Shown here piece by piece: positions 1 to 7,470 of a DNA stretch of 41,414 nucleotides; position 1 is the stretch's first letter; each line of letters begins with the position of its first letter. The notes beneath the pieces are model-generated. The model ran no database searches, was not told where the DNA came from, and was given only the letters and a program-made list of their open reading frames with translations. The translations under genes and the position numbers were made by a program. Source of the DNA: Pseudomonadota bacterium (GTDB lineage: Bacteria; Pseudomonadota; Gammaproteobacteria; Burkholderiales; Sulfuricellaceae); assembly GCA_021801705.1 (NCBI GenBank), contig JAJYXP010000003.1, forward strand, positions 1 to 41,414, read 5' to 3'.

Positions 1-200
<200 letters not shown>

Positions 201-240
201 TCATCAAATCTTGCGGCCGCGACTTGCGACCCGCCCGCGT

Positions 241-588
241 TTATAACCGTTTCGTTTCCCTGATGCGCAATCCCAGGGATTGACCGCCCAGAATCGCGGC
301 GCTTTCGACCACGCCCTTGACGGTAATGGTTTCATTCACCGCGGGCAGGGCATTCTGGGTGACCACAGTGACTTCCCCGCTGCCGTCATCCAGCACGTAC
401 AGACGGAGGTCGATCAGCGGAACCTTGGTGATGTCTTTGACTTTACCCTTGACCCTGATTTCCTTGCCTTCGAACTGCGCGGGGGAGGCCACGATCTCCT
501 TTACCGCCGTGAAACCGAACGGCAGGTAGTCGCAGCCTGTCAGCAACAGCAGGCCAGCCAGAATGGCGCCCGCCCATATTCGTTTCAT
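241..588 (-). CDS. small OB-fold lipoprotein
   Basis: A 115-residue protein starting MKRIWAGAILAGLLLLTGC. The positively charged start, hydrophobic stretch and lipobox LLTGC (Cys19) predict a signal-peptidase II lipoprotein. The mature part (FEGKEIRVKGKVKDI ... LYVLDDGSGEVTVV ... VKGVVES) has the alternating strands of the tRNA_anti-like OB-fold family seen in many small periplasmic proteins. The ligand is unknown and no catalytic residues are visible. It reads toward alaS but has its own spacing of about 55 nt. Real protein: likely. Function: not assignable. Confidence 0.8.
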   Translation of the reverse strand: MKRIWAGAILAGLLLLTGCDYLPFGFTAVKEIVASPAQFEGKEIRVKGKVKDITKVPLIDLRLYVLDDGSGEVTVVTQNALPAVNETITVKGVVESAAILGGQSLGLRIRETKRL

Positions 589-619
589 TGAAAACCTTCC
601 TTAGGTCCAAATTAACCGG

Positions 620-655
620 CTCACGGAGAGCAAGCAAAGCACCGCTTTCCGTGAG
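620..655. repeat. inverted repeat downstream of the antitoxin gene
   Basis: CTCACGGA (620-627) pairs with TCCGTGAG (648-655), extended inward by AGC/GCT across one mismatch, giving an 11-pair stem around a 12-nt loop. It lies between the stop of the antitoxin gene and the lipoprotein gene. There is no T-run, so it may be a processing or Rho-dependent end rather than a classic terminator. Confidence 0.4.
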
Positions 656-673
656 TCCGTGTTGAATGCGAAG

Positions 674-934
674 TTATGCCGCAGACTCAAGCGGGACGTC
701 CCAACCAGGAAAAAGCAGAACGGCCGGGTGGCATTTGAGGGCGTGCGCTAAAACCTTGGCTCGCTCGACACCGAGATTAACCCGGCCATTCTCGATAGCC
801 GAGAGAGTGGACTGAGGGATACCCGTAAGCTCGGATAACTGATTCTGGCTCAGTTCTTGAAGTTCGCGAATAATGCGGAGAGATTCGCCCACAGAAACCT
901 CAACGCGCTTTTTTGCAGCTCGAAACTCTTTCAT
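674..934 (-). CDS. HigA-like antitoxin, XRE helix-turn-helix
   Basis: An 86-residue protein with an XRE/Cro helix-turn-helix at about residues 18-70: SLRIIRELQELSQNQLSELT, then IPQSTLSAIENGRVNLG. It starts 2 nt after the toxin stop, so the pair is surely co-transcribed with the toxin first, the order typical of HigBA modules. The antitoxin is expected to bind and neutralise the toxin and to repress the promoter at 1227-1256, where a perfect palindrome sits between the -35 and -10 boxes. Family assignment is firm; the exact subfamily is inferred. Confidence 0.85.
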   Translation of the reverse strand: MKEFRAAKKRVEVSVGESLRIIRELQELSQNQLSELTGIPQSTLSAIENGRVNLGVERAKVLAHALKCHPAVLLFPGWDVPLESAA

Positions 935-936
935 AA

Positions 937-1221
937 TTAAGGCCTCCGATAATCGTGAGGGGTAATTTGAACCACCCGAACCAATAATGCGTCAGCAACG
1001 ACACGATAGATCACTCGCCACTGGAGGCCCAACCGGGAAGATCGATGTCCTTCCCACTCGCCCGATAGAGCCTCATCGTGAAACCCCTTGATTGCGCGCA
1101 ACCCGGTTGGGCCTGAGATCATGGCGATATCTTTCCACTTCTCATACCGCTTCAATATCTCCAGCGGCACAGCCCCGGAGAGTTGTTTGTCGACCCGGCG
1201 GTGTTCTTCAATGTGCCACAT
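937..1221 (-). CDS. RelE/HigB-family mRNA interferase toxin
   Basis: A 94-residue basic protein. The stretch LKRYEKWKDI near residues 24-33, FHDEALSGEWEGHRSSRLG in the middle and WRVIYRV ... HDYRRP at the end match the RelE/ParE fold, in which C-terminal Arg, His and Tyr residues cut mRNA on the ribosome. It is followed after 2 nt by an XRE antitoxin. A candidate promoter places the transcription start at or next to the ATG, so the mRNA may be leaderless. HigB-like is preferred over RelE/ParE because of the toxin-first order and the XRE partner. Confidence 0.8.
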   Translation of the reverse strand: MWHIEEHRRVDKQLSGAVPLEILKRYEKWKDIAMISGPTGLRAIKGFHDEALSGEWEGHRSSRLGLQWRVIYRVVADALLVRVVQITPHDYRRP

Positions 1222-1226
1222 ATTAC

Positions 1227-1256
1227 ATTATGTCTATATCAATAATGATATGTCAA
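1227..1256 (-). promoter_or_regulatory. toxin-antitoxin promoter with embedded operator
   Basis: On the minus strand TTGACA (1256-1251) is followed after 18 nt by CATAAT (1232-1227). The spacer contains the perfect palindrome ATATCA-ATAA-TGATAT (1236-1251), well placed for autorepression by the XRE antitoxin. The predicted start is about 1220, against an ATG at 1221-1219. Confidence 0.6.
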
Positions 1257-1712
1257 GAGCGGGTGTATTGTTGCGGCATAACTTTCAGGGTGAGCCGGGT
1301 AGGGTGGGCACAGCCTTATCGTGCCCACGCGGATGTTGGTAATTGTTGCACCCGCGTGGGCACAAAAACGTGCCCACCCTACCCGGCTGAGACCATATTT
1401 TGAAAACGCTGCGTTCAGCATGTGGCCGATAAGCTGTTTCCCAAGCCCCCTTCCACGAGAAGATTTTTCTACAACGACGTTACCAATAAAAGCTTTTTCC
1501 TTATCTTTGAAATCGTACAGGTTGGCAAAGCCGACTATCCTTGCACCATCGGTTGCAACCGTGAGTTCTTTTCGCAACTCTGCGAGATGCCTTACTTGAT
1601 CGACGGTAAAGGGGTGAGTGCCTCGTGGATACACCAAGTACAGCTCATGCTCATTTGGCACAAGCTTGCAAATATCTTCGTAATCAGCTTGGACAGCTTC
1701 CCGGAAGTGCAC
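1239..1712 (-). pseudogene. GNAT N-acetyltransferase, C-terminus replaced by a palindromic repeat
   Basis: Residues 1 to about 108 read as a normal GNAT: MHFREAVQADYEDICKLVP, a strand pair around VATDGARIVGFANLY, and the acetyl-CoA loop VVVEKSSRGRGLGKQL (R/Q-x-x-G-x-G/A type). After FSKYGL, where the last strand and helix (motif B, about 45 residues) should follow, the frame enters the nested palindrome at 1293-1388. It encodes low-complexity repeat-derived residues and stops at 1239 inside the toxin promoter. The fold's C-terminal part is missing, so the product is probably inactive. Substrate unknown. Confidence 0.75.
1293..1388. repeat. 96-bp nested palindrome (REP/MITE-like)
   Basis: The outer arms AGCCGGGTAGGGTGGGCAC (1293-1311) and 1370-1388 are perfect 19-bp inverted repeats. 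Inner arms GTGCCCACGCG (1321-1331) and 1353-1363 are a second perfect inverted repeat. GTGGGCAC/GTGCCCAC can also pair within each half (1304-1311 with 1321-1328; 1356-1363 with 1370-1377). The element can therefore fold as one long cruciform or as two small hairpins. It lies inside the 3' part of the GNAT frame. GGGTGGGCAC-type repeats recur in many proteobacterial genomes (general knowledge). Confidence 0.85.
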
Positions 1713-1775
1713 TGATATTTTCTCCTGGAACCCTGATGCGCCACTTCCAATCCACCCTGCCCGGCTTCTAATAGA

Positions 1776-2069
1776 TTAACCCAACCTGCAAAGCTGGCCG
1801 GCAATCGCCGCCTTGAATTCCTCGCTGGCGCTTGCCCAGTCCACGACATCCACCCGAAAACCCAGATCGGATTCGGAGAAATCATTCTCCAGTTCCGCCA
1901 GCACGGCCAAGGACAAAGGCTTGTCGCCGCCGACGGCCAGATCGAGGTCGGAGTATTTCCGCGCATTGCCCGTCACCCGCGAACCGAACGCCCACACAGG
2001 CAAGCCGGGCACGCGGCGGCGCAGGATTTCGCGGGTCATGCGCAACTGTTCGGGCGACAAGTCAAGCAT
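1776..2069 (-). CDS. MNT-domain nucleotidyltransferase (antitoxin of a HEPN/MNT pair)
   Basis: A 97-residue minimal nucleotidyltransferase. The motif GSRVTGNARKYSDLDLAV (about residues 30-47) has the G-S and D-x-D signature of the MNT/polymerase-beta fold. In type VII toxin-antitoxin pairs such proteins add AMP groups to, and silence, their HEPN partner (family knowledge). The ATG at 2069 overlaps the end of the HEPN gene by 8 nt, indicating translational coupling; this start also gives the expected length. The longer upstream frame is a shadow of the HEPN gene. Confidence 0.85.
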   Translation of the reverse strand: MLDLSPEQLRMTREILRRRVPGLPVWAFGSRVTGNARKYSDLDLAVGGDKPLSLAVLAELENDFSESDLGFRVDVVDWASASEEFKAAIAGQLCRLG

Positions 2070-2445
2070 TGCGCCGTTCCAGTTCCCGCAACATTTTTTC
2101 CGCATCCCCGGCAAATTGCCGCGCCACATCATAAACCTGTTCCGCCATGTTCTCGTCGTAAGTGTGCGATGTTTCGTTGCGCGCCCGGTGGTAGGCGAGC
2201 CACGCTTCCACGTTTTCGACGATTCCCCGCTCGCCGCCCAGCCGGAACAGGTCTTTCCTCGATAGCGGATCGACGGCAGCAGCGCCCTCGCTTTCATCGA
2301 GGTGACGTTTCAGCATTTTCCATGAAAGCTCATAGGTGTACTCGAAGCGCTGGATTACGGCATCCCGGACAAATTCGTCTTTGGGTTGCGCAATGGCAGC
2401 CTTAAGCGAAGTTACGGCTTTTCTCAAAGGCGTCAGGACGATCAT
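2062..2445 (-). CDS. HEPN-domain protein (toxin or substrate-binding partner of MNT)
   Basis: A 127-residue all-helical protein of the HI0074/HEPN type. It contains FEYTYELSWKMLKRHL (about 33-48) and the HEPN RNase signature R-x4-H in RARNETSHTY (about 88-97). HEPN proteins of this class act as RNases checked by MNT partners, or bind the nucleotidyltransferase substrate. Its ATG overlaps the recX stop (ATGA at 2445-2442), so the module is joined to the recA-recX transcript. Family: firm. Toxicity: inferred. Confidence 0.85.
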   Translation of the reverse strand: MIVLTPLRKAVTSLKAAIAQPKDEFVRDAVIQRFEYTYELSWKMLKRHLDESEGAAAVDPLSRKDLFRLGGERGIVENVEAWLAYHRARNETSHTYDENMAEQVYDVARQFAGDAEKMLRELERRNA

Positions 2446-2891
2446 TCATCTTCCTCCGTGCTTCCCCGTACAAGCTTGCATATCGTTTCCTGCCCGAATC
2501 CGCGACTGACCAGGAAGCGCATCTGTTTCGCGCGCTCTTTTGCAGCAACAGGCAGTTTGCCGAATTTTTTCGCCCACACCGTGCGCGCCGTTTCCAGTTC
2601 GTTTTCCCGCACTTCCGGCAGGGCGGCGGCGATGGCTTCCTCGCTCACGCCCTTCTCGCGCAATTCGTGGACGATGCGCAGACTGCCGTACTTTCCTTGC
2701 CGCGCCGACACCACCATTTCGACGAAGCGGGTTTCGGACAACCAGCCGCGCTTTTCGAAGTCGTCGAGCAGAGCTTCCAGCCCGGACTCATCTTCAACAT
2801 GCGGGGCCAGCTTGCGTTTCAACTCCAGGCGTGAATGTTCGCGCCTGGAGAGAAAGCCGAGCGCTCGTTCGCGCAGGCTAAGCTCAGGCAT
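2442..2891 (-). CDS. recX: RecX, regulator of RecA
   Basis: A 149-residue RecX, the usual length. RecX caps RecA filaments and restrains recombination and the SOS response. It shows the three-helix repeats typical of the family ([58 protein letters not shown]). The start at 2891 overlaps recA by 8 nt, the standard arrangement for keeping RecX low relative to RecA. Its stop overlaps the HEPN start. Confidence 0.95.
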   Translation of the reverse strand: MPELSLRERALGFLSRREHSRLELKRKLAPHVEDESGLEALLDDFEKRGWLSETRFVEMVVSARQGKYGSLRIVHELREKGVSEEAIAAALPEVRENELETARTVWAKKFGKLPVAAKERAKQMRFLVSRGFGQETICKLVRGSTEEDE

Positions 2892-3915
2892 CCACCGTGT
2901 CGGGGTCGACCGTCGCCGGCAGGCCGCTCACCCCGACCGCGGCGCGCACCTTGCCTTCGATCTCGGCGGCGATGTCCTTGTGCTCCTTCAGGTATTCGCG
3001 CGAATTGTCCTTGCCCTGGCCGATCTTCTCGCCCTTGTAGCTGTACCAGGCGCCGGATTTCTCGACGATCTTGTGCGCCACGCCCAGCTCGATGATCTCG
3101 CCCTCGCGCGAGATGCCCTCGCCGTAGAGAATGTCGAACTCGGCCTGCTTGAAGGGCGGCGCCACCTTGTTCTTGACCACCTTGACGCGGGTTTCCGAGC
3201 CGATCACTTCCTCGCCCTTCTTGATCGCGCCGGTGCGGCGGATGTCGAGGCGCACGGAGGCGTAGAACTTGAGCGCATTGCCGCCGGTGGTGGTTTCCGG
3301 GTTGCCGAACATGACACCGATCTTCATCCGGATCTGGTTGATGAAGATCACCAGGGTGTTGGTGCGCTTGATGTTGCCGGTCAGCTTCCGCAGCGCCTGC
3401 GACATCAGCCTGGCCTGCAGTCCCATGTGGGAGTCGCCCATTTCGCCCTCGATTTCGGCCTTGGGCGTGAGCGCGGCCACCGAGTCGACCACCACGATGT
3501 CGACCGAGCCGGAGCGCACCAGCATGTCGGCGATTTCCAGCGCCTGCTCGCCGGTATCGGGCTGGGAGATCAGCAGGTCGGAAACATTCACGCCGAGCTT
3601 CTGCGCGTACTGCGGGTCAAGCGCATGTTCCGCGTCGATAAAGGCGGCGGTACCGCCCAGCTTCTGCATCTCCGCGATCACTTGCAGGGTCAGCGTGGTT
3701 TTGCCGGAGGATTCCGGGCCGTAGATCTCCACCACCCGGCCGCGCGGCAGCCCGCCGACGCCCAGCGCAATGTCCAGCCCCAGCGATCCGGTCGACACCA
3801 CCTGGATGTCCTTGACCACTTCGCCGTCGCCCAGGCGCATGATGGAGCCCTTGCCGAACTGCTTTTCGATCTGGCCCAGGGCCGCGGCCAAGGCCTTGCT
3901 TCTGTTTTCGTCCAT
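2884..3915 (-). CDS. recA: RecA recombinase
   Basis: A 343-residue RecA, full length. Walker A GPESSGKT lies at about residues 65-72, with [19 protein letters not shown] (L1 region) and [22 protein letters not shown] (Walker B end/L2) following. It polymerises on ssDNA in the cytoplasm, drives strand exchange and triggers LexA self-cleavage. AGGGAA lies about 6 nt before the ATG. No CTGT-N8-ACAG SOS box is visible in the 70 nt upstream, so any LexA control must use another motif or lie further upstream. Confidence 0.98.
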   Translation of the reverse strand: MDENRSKALAAALGQIEKQFGKGSIMRLGDGEVVKDIQVVSTGSLGLDIALGVGGLPRGRVVEIYGPESSGKTTLTLQVIAEMQKLGGTAAFIDAEHALDPQYAQKLGVNVSDLLISQPDTGEQALEIADMLVRSGSVDIVVVDSVAALTPKAEIEGEMGDSHMGLQARLMSQALRKLTGNIKRTNTLVIFINQIRMKIGVMFGNPETTTGGNALKFYASVRLDIRRTGAIKKGEEVIGSETRVKVVKNKVAPPFKQAEFDILYGEGISREGEIIELGVAHKIVEKSGAWYSYKGEKIGQGKDNSREYLKEHKDIAAEIEGKVRAAVGVSGLPATVDPDTVDA

Positions 3916-3986
3916 TGTGATTCCCTAAAAAAACAATCATGAATTATGTCATAAGCCGGGGCGGATTTGTATGCCTGCACCCCCGC

Positions 3987-4370
3987 TCAGCGCTGGCATT
4001 CCGGCGCCGCCAGCACTTCCTGCTCGAACAGGTCAATCGCGTCTAGCAGTGTATCCGAGGCCTGAGCCAGTTCCAGCAGCTTGCCCTTCGCTTCGGTGAC
4101 CTTGTGATGCCGCATGTGGGCGTAAACCTCCCCGTACACGGCGTGCATCACATGATGTGATTCCGCCACCAGATCGTAGTACTTGAGCAAGCCCAGGCAT
4201 TCCTTGGCCGGGCCGTAAAACCACTTGCCGAAATCACAGCGGTGATCCTCGACAGGCGCCTTCGCGTCGTTCGGCTCCATGCCCTTGATCAGCATTTCCG
4301 CGTGGGAACGCCACTCCAGGTGGAGCTGCCTGGCTTTCAGCAGCATCAGCAACACTTCGTTCTTGCTCAT
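3987..4370 (-). CDS. stand-alone CZB (chemoreceptor zinc-binding) domain protein
   Basis: A 127-residue protein made only of a CZB four-helix domain: HLEWRSH (about 17-23), CDFGKW (about 45-50), HHVMH (about 71-75). These give the His/Cys/His/His zinc ligands of the family, first described in chemoreceptors and diguanylate cyclases, where zinc tunes the output. Here there is no attached signalling domain. The ATG at 4370, preceded by GGAGTGAA, overlaps the cinA stop by 4 nt. The upstream part of the frame is a shadow. Partner unknown. Confidence 0.85.
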   Translation of the reverse strand: MSKNEVLLMLLKARQLHLEWRSHAEMLIKGMEPNDAKAPVEDHRCDFGKWFYGPAKECLGLLKYYDLVAESHHVMHAVYGEVYAHMRHHKVTEAKGKLLELAQASDTLLDAIDLFEQEVLAAPECQR

Positions 4371-4867
4371 TTCACTCCTCCCTTCAGGCACCCCAGCAAC
4401 CCATGCAGCGCATGCGACACCGACTGGCGCCGCACTTCGTGACGATTCCCCAGGAACAAGCGCTGCTCGCTGAAAAATGCGCCGCCGGCAAATCCCCAGG
4501 CAAAGCACACCGTGCCCACGGGCTTTTCCGCCATGCCGCCGCCAGGGCCGGCGATACCGCTTACCGCCAGCGCGGCCTGGGCGCGGCTGTTTTTCAGCGC
4601 CCCGGCGACCATTTCCCGCACCGTCTGTTCGCTCACTGCGCCAAAGCCGGCCAGCGTCCCGGCGGCCACCCCCAGCATTTCCTGCTTGGACTCGTTGCTG
4701 TAGGTAACGAATCCGCGATCATACCAGCGCGAGCTGCCCGGTATTGCCGTCACCGCCGCGCCGACCCAGCCGCCGGTGCAGGACTCCGCGGTTGCCAGCA
4801 TCATATCCTGCCGCAGCAGCGCCCTGCCCACTTCGTCAGCCAGCTTCTCAAGCGCTTCGTCGATCAT
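4367..4867 (-). CDS. cinA: CinA-family nicotinamide-nucleotide amidohydrolase
   Basis: About 166 residues matching the C-terminal CinA/PncC domain: TAESCTGGWVGAAVTAIPGSS (about 26-46) and AVSGIAGPGGG...KPVGTV. PncC hydrolyses nicotinamide mononucleotide to nicotinic acid mononucleotide in pyridine nucleotide salvage. The N-terminal MoaB-like domain of longer CinA proteins is absent, as in many proteobacteria. The start is set at the ATG at 4867, which overlaps the pgpA stop (ATGA) with GGGGG just upstream; an ATG at 4879 is possible. Confidence 0.92.
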   Translation of the reverse strand: MIDEALEKLADEVGRALLRQDMMLATAESCTGGWVGAAVTAIPGSSRWYDRGFVTYSNESKQEMLGVAAGTLAGFGAVSEQTVREMVAGALKNSRAQAALAVSGIAGPGGGMAEKPVGTVCFAWGFAGGAFFSEQRLFLGNRHEVRRQSVSHALHGLLGCLKGGVK

Positions 4868-5349
4868 AACAGCCCCCAATGCGTCAGAGCCCGCAGACAG
4901 GCGATAGTATAGACCGCCGCGAGCAGGTCATCGAACATTACGCCAAAGCCGCCGCCAGTCCGGTCGTCGATCATGCGGATCGGAAACGGCTTCCATATAT
5001 CGAACAGGCGGAACAGGAAAAAGGCGGCCGCGTAACCCGCCAGAGTCGACGGGGCAAAGGGCAGGATCAACAGGAAAGCGACGATCTCGTCCCAGACGAT
5101 GCCGCCATGATCGGCAACCCCTAGCGCCTTGCCGGCAACGCCGCAAAACCATACACCCGCCGCATACAGCACCGCAAGCACGACGAAATAAACCGGCAGC
5201 TCAAGGCCATGCAACAGGAAAAACAGGGGGAACCCGGCCAGCGTCCCGACCGTGCCGGGCGCGACGGGAGAAAGCCCGGCGCCAAAACCGAACGCGAAAA
5301 AATGGGCCGGATGGCGCAGGATGAAGCGCCAGCCGGGCCGGACGGGCAT
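4864..5349 (-). CDS. pgpA: phosphatidylglycerophosphatase A
   Basis: About 161 residues, an integral inner-membrane protein with the PgpA signatures GFGAGLSPVAPGTVGTLAG (about 20-38), DEIVAF and FRLFDIWKPFPI...DDRTGGGFGVMFDDLLA. It removes the terminal phosphate from phosphatidylglycerophosphate to give phosphatidylglycerol. The ATG at 5349 starts 1 nt after the thiL stop. A TTG at 5373 with AAGGGG upstream is an alternative that would overlap thiL. thiL-pgpA adjacency is widely conserved. Confidence 0.93.
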   Translation of the reverse strand: MPVRPGWRFILRHPAHFFAFGFGAGLSPVAPGTVGTLAGFPLFFLLHGLELPVYFVVLAVLYAAGVWFCGVAGKALGVADHGGIVWDEIVAFLLILPFAPSTLAGYAAAFFLFRLFDIWKPFPIRMIDDRTGGGFGVMFDDLLAAVYTIACLRALTHWGLL

Positions 5350-5350
5350 G

Positions 5351-6313
5351 TCAGCCGGCGCCAAAGTGGTCAAAACCCCTTGTTCCTATCGGCATTTCCT
5401 TTCCTTGCGCGTCCAGCAGGCGCATCCCCTCTCCTTCACGTATCATGCCGATCGGCGTCAGCGGCAAATCGAGCCGGCGGGACAGGGCCATCACCGCCTC
5501 ATGCCGCGAAGAGGGCGCGGTGAAGCATAATTCGTAGTCGTCCCCCCCCGCCAGCAGGCACGTGCGCGCCACTTCCCCGTGCAAATGGGCGCGCAGGACA
5601 GCGGAAACCGGCAGCGCCGCAAAGTCAACATCGGCCGCCACGCGGGAGGCTTCGAGTATATGGGAGAGATCGGCCAGGAGGCCGTCCGAAACATCGATCA
5701 TGCCGTGCGCGAGGCCGACCAGCGCCTCGCCCAGGGCAACGCGGGGAACCGGGCTGTGCAGCGCCGCAAGGCAGGAAGCGGCATCGTGCGGTGCCAGTTC
5801 GATGCGCCGCTGCAGGTGGGCCAGCGCCAGTGCCGCGTCGCCGAGATGGCCGGACACCCATATTTCATCGCCCGGCCTGGCGCCGCTGCGGCGCAATGCC
5901 ATGCCGGCCGTCACCTCGCCCATGATCTGCACGCACAGGGTGAGCGGGCCGCGGGTGGTATCGCCGCCGATCAGGTCTACGCTGTATTTCCGGGCGGCAT
6001 CGAAAAACCCTGCGGAAAATTCCTGCAGCCAGCCTTCATCGGCCTCGGGCAGCGCCAGAGCAAGCGTCGCCCAGCGGGGAGTAGCGCCCATTGCCGCCAT
6101 ATCGGACAAGTTCACCGCCAGCGCCTTGCCCCCGAGCTTGCGGGGATCGTCGTCAGGGAAGAAATGCGTGCCCGCCACCAGCATGTCGCTGGATACCGCC
6201 AGCTCCATCCCCGGTGTCGGCCTGACCAGCGCCGCGTCGTCCCCCACGCCCAGCACCGCATTCCGGCAAGGGTGGGTGAAGAAGCGGCGGATCAGGTCGA
6301 ACTCGGAAGCCAT
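5351..6313 (-). CDS. thiL: thiamine-monophosphate kinase
   Basis: 320 residues, ThiL of the AIR-synthase-related superfamily. It phosphorylates thiamine monophosphate to the pyrophosphate cofactor. Signatures include VGDDAALV (about 22-29), the [14 protein letters not shown] nucleotide/Mg site, GGDTTRG, and [18 protein letters not shown] precedes the ATG. It follows nusB across a gap filled almost entirely by a palindromic repeat. Confidence 0.96.
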   Translation of the reverse strand: MASEFDLIRRFFTHPCRNAVLGVGDDAALVRPTPGMELAVSSDMLVAGTHFFPDDDPRKLGGKALAVNLSDMAAMGATPRWATLALALPEADEGWLQEFSAGFFDAARKYSVDLIGGDTTRGPLTLCVQIMGEVTAGMALRRSGARPGDEIWVSGHLGDAALALAHLQRRIELAPHDAASCLAALHSPVPRVALGEALVGLAHGMIDVSDGLLADLSHILEASRVAADVDFAALPVSAVLRAHLHGEVARTCLLAGGDDYELCFTAPSSRHEAVMALSRRLDLPLTPIGMIREGEGMRLLDAQGKEMPIGTRGFDHFGAG

Positions 6314-6324
6314 GCAAAATCCTC

Positions 6325-6396
6325 AACGCAAAGACGCAAAGAACGCGAAGGCGGCATGTGCAGAGCTTTTCTTTGCGCCCTTTGCGTCTTTGCGTT
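6325..6396. repeat. palindromic spacer between nusB and thiL
   Basis: AACGCAAAGACGCAAAG (6325-6341) and its exact reverse complement (6380-6396) form a 17-bp perfect inverted repeat around a 38-nt loop. The right arm ends at the first base of the nusB stop codon. It belongs with the CGCAAAG-type spacers at 7352, 8594 and, more loosely, 9294 and 10464. Confidence 0.85.
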
Positions 6397-6863
6397 TACT
6401 GCTTTTTTTGTGGCTTGGCGCCAATCTCCACCGCGCGGATCTTGACTGCCAGCTTGTCCAGCACGCCATTGACGAACTTGTGGCCGTCGGTGCCGCCGTA
6501 GGTTTTTGCCAGCTCGACGGCCTCGTTGATCACCACGCGATAGGGTATTTCCGGATGATGCTGCATTTCGTAGGCCGCCAGCAACAGGATCGCATGCTCC
6601 ACCGGGCTCAGCTCGCCGACCGGACGGTCGAGGAAGGGCGCAAGCAGCGCGTCCAGGCCCTCGGCGCCACCCGTTACCCCTTGCAGCAGCACGGCAAGGT
6701 GCGCTTCATCGATCTTCGGGTATTCCTTGTCCTCGCGCAACTGGCTCAGAATAGCGTCGGCATTGCCGCCCGACAGCTTCCACTGGTACAGCCCCTGCAC
6801 CGCGAATTCGCGCGCCTTGCGCCGGCTTTTTTTCGGCGCCTTGTCCGCTTTTCCGGCGCTCAT
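6396..6863 (-). CDS. nusB: transcription antitermination protein NusB
   Basis: 155 residues. NusB pairs with NusE (S10) on the boxA of rRNA leader transcripts to prevent premature termination. Visible signatures are [15 protein letters not shown] (about 15-29), [11 protein letters not shown], and [32 protein letters not shown]. The ATG at 6863 overlaps the ribH stop by 4 nt; ribH-nusB is a classical pair. Confidence 0.97.
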   Translation of the reverse strand: MSAGKADKAPKKSRRKAREFAVQGLYQWKLSGGNADAILSQLREDKEYPKIDEAHLAVLLQGVTGGAEGLDALLAPFLDRPVGELSPVEHAILLLAAYEMQHHPEIPYRVVINEAVELAKTYGGTDGHKFVNGVLDKLAVKIRAVEIGAKPQKKQ

Positions 6864-7333
6864 AGCCGCTTCAGCAGATTGGCCATCTCGATCGCCACCA
6901 GCGCCGCATCGCTGCCTTTCTCGCTCATCCGCGCCAGCGCCTGGTCGTCGTCCTCGGTAGTGAGGATGCCGTTGGCGATGGGAATCCCGCTATCCAGCGT
7001 GACACGGGTCACGGCACTGCCGGATTCGTTGGCGACCAGCTCGAAATGATAAGTCTCGCCGCGGATCACCGCGCCGAGCGCAACGAGCGCGTCGAATTTT
7101 CCGCTTGCCGCCATTTTCTTCAGCACCAGCGGGATTTCCAGCGCCCCCGGCACGGTAGCCAGAACGACGTCGCCGTCGGCCACGCCATGCTTCTGCAACG
7201 TGCAGGCGCAGGCGGACAGCAGGCCCTCGCACACGTCGATGTTGAAGCGGCTCATCACGATGCCGATGCGCAGTCCCTTGCCGTCCAGGTTCTTCTCGAT
7301 TTCCACGTAGTTTTCACATTTTTCCATGTTCAT
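6860..7333 (-). CDS. ribH: 6,7-dimethyl-8-ribityllumazine synthase
   Basis: 157 residues. RibH condenses 5-amino-6-ribitylaminouracil with 3,4-dihydroxy-2-butanone 4-phosphate, the penultimate step of riboflavin synthesis. It shows IVMSRFN (about 25-31), [29 protein letters not shown] with the catalytic His, and [19 protein letters not shown] before the ATG at 7333 supports the start. Confidence 0.97.
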   Translation of the reverse strand: MNMEKCENYVEIEKNLDGKGLRIGIVMSRFNIDVCEGLLSACACTLQKHGVADGDVVLATVPGALEIPLVLKKMAASGKFDALVALGAVIRGETYHFELVANESGSAVTRVTLDSGIPIANGILTTEDDDQALARMSEKGSDAALVAIEMANLLKRL

Positions 7334-7351
7334 TCCTCAAATAATTTTTTT

Positions 7352-7445
7352 ACCGCAAAGGACGCCAAGGTTCGCAAGGGAAACCAACACCCGAAAATAC
7401 TGGCCAGACGTTTTTCCTTCGCGTTCCTTTGCGTCCTTTGCGGTT
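7352..7445. repeat. palindromic spacer between the ribB-type gene and ribH
   Basis: ACCGCAAAGGACGC with a continuation (7352-7380) is matched in inverted orientation by 7415-7445, which ends CCTTTGCGGT; there are a few mismatches. The core is nearly identical to the spacer at 8594-8669. Confidence 0.8.
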
Positions 7446-7470
7446 AGAGCTTTTATTGATCGGCAAATAA

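Noticed and set aside
2386-3942. 518-codon open frame on the plus strand
   Set aside because: It is antisense to recA and recX, which are unmistakable; long antisense frames are expected at this GC content.
3916-3986. SOS box before recA
   Set aside because: No CTGT-N8-ACAG-like site is present in the gap.
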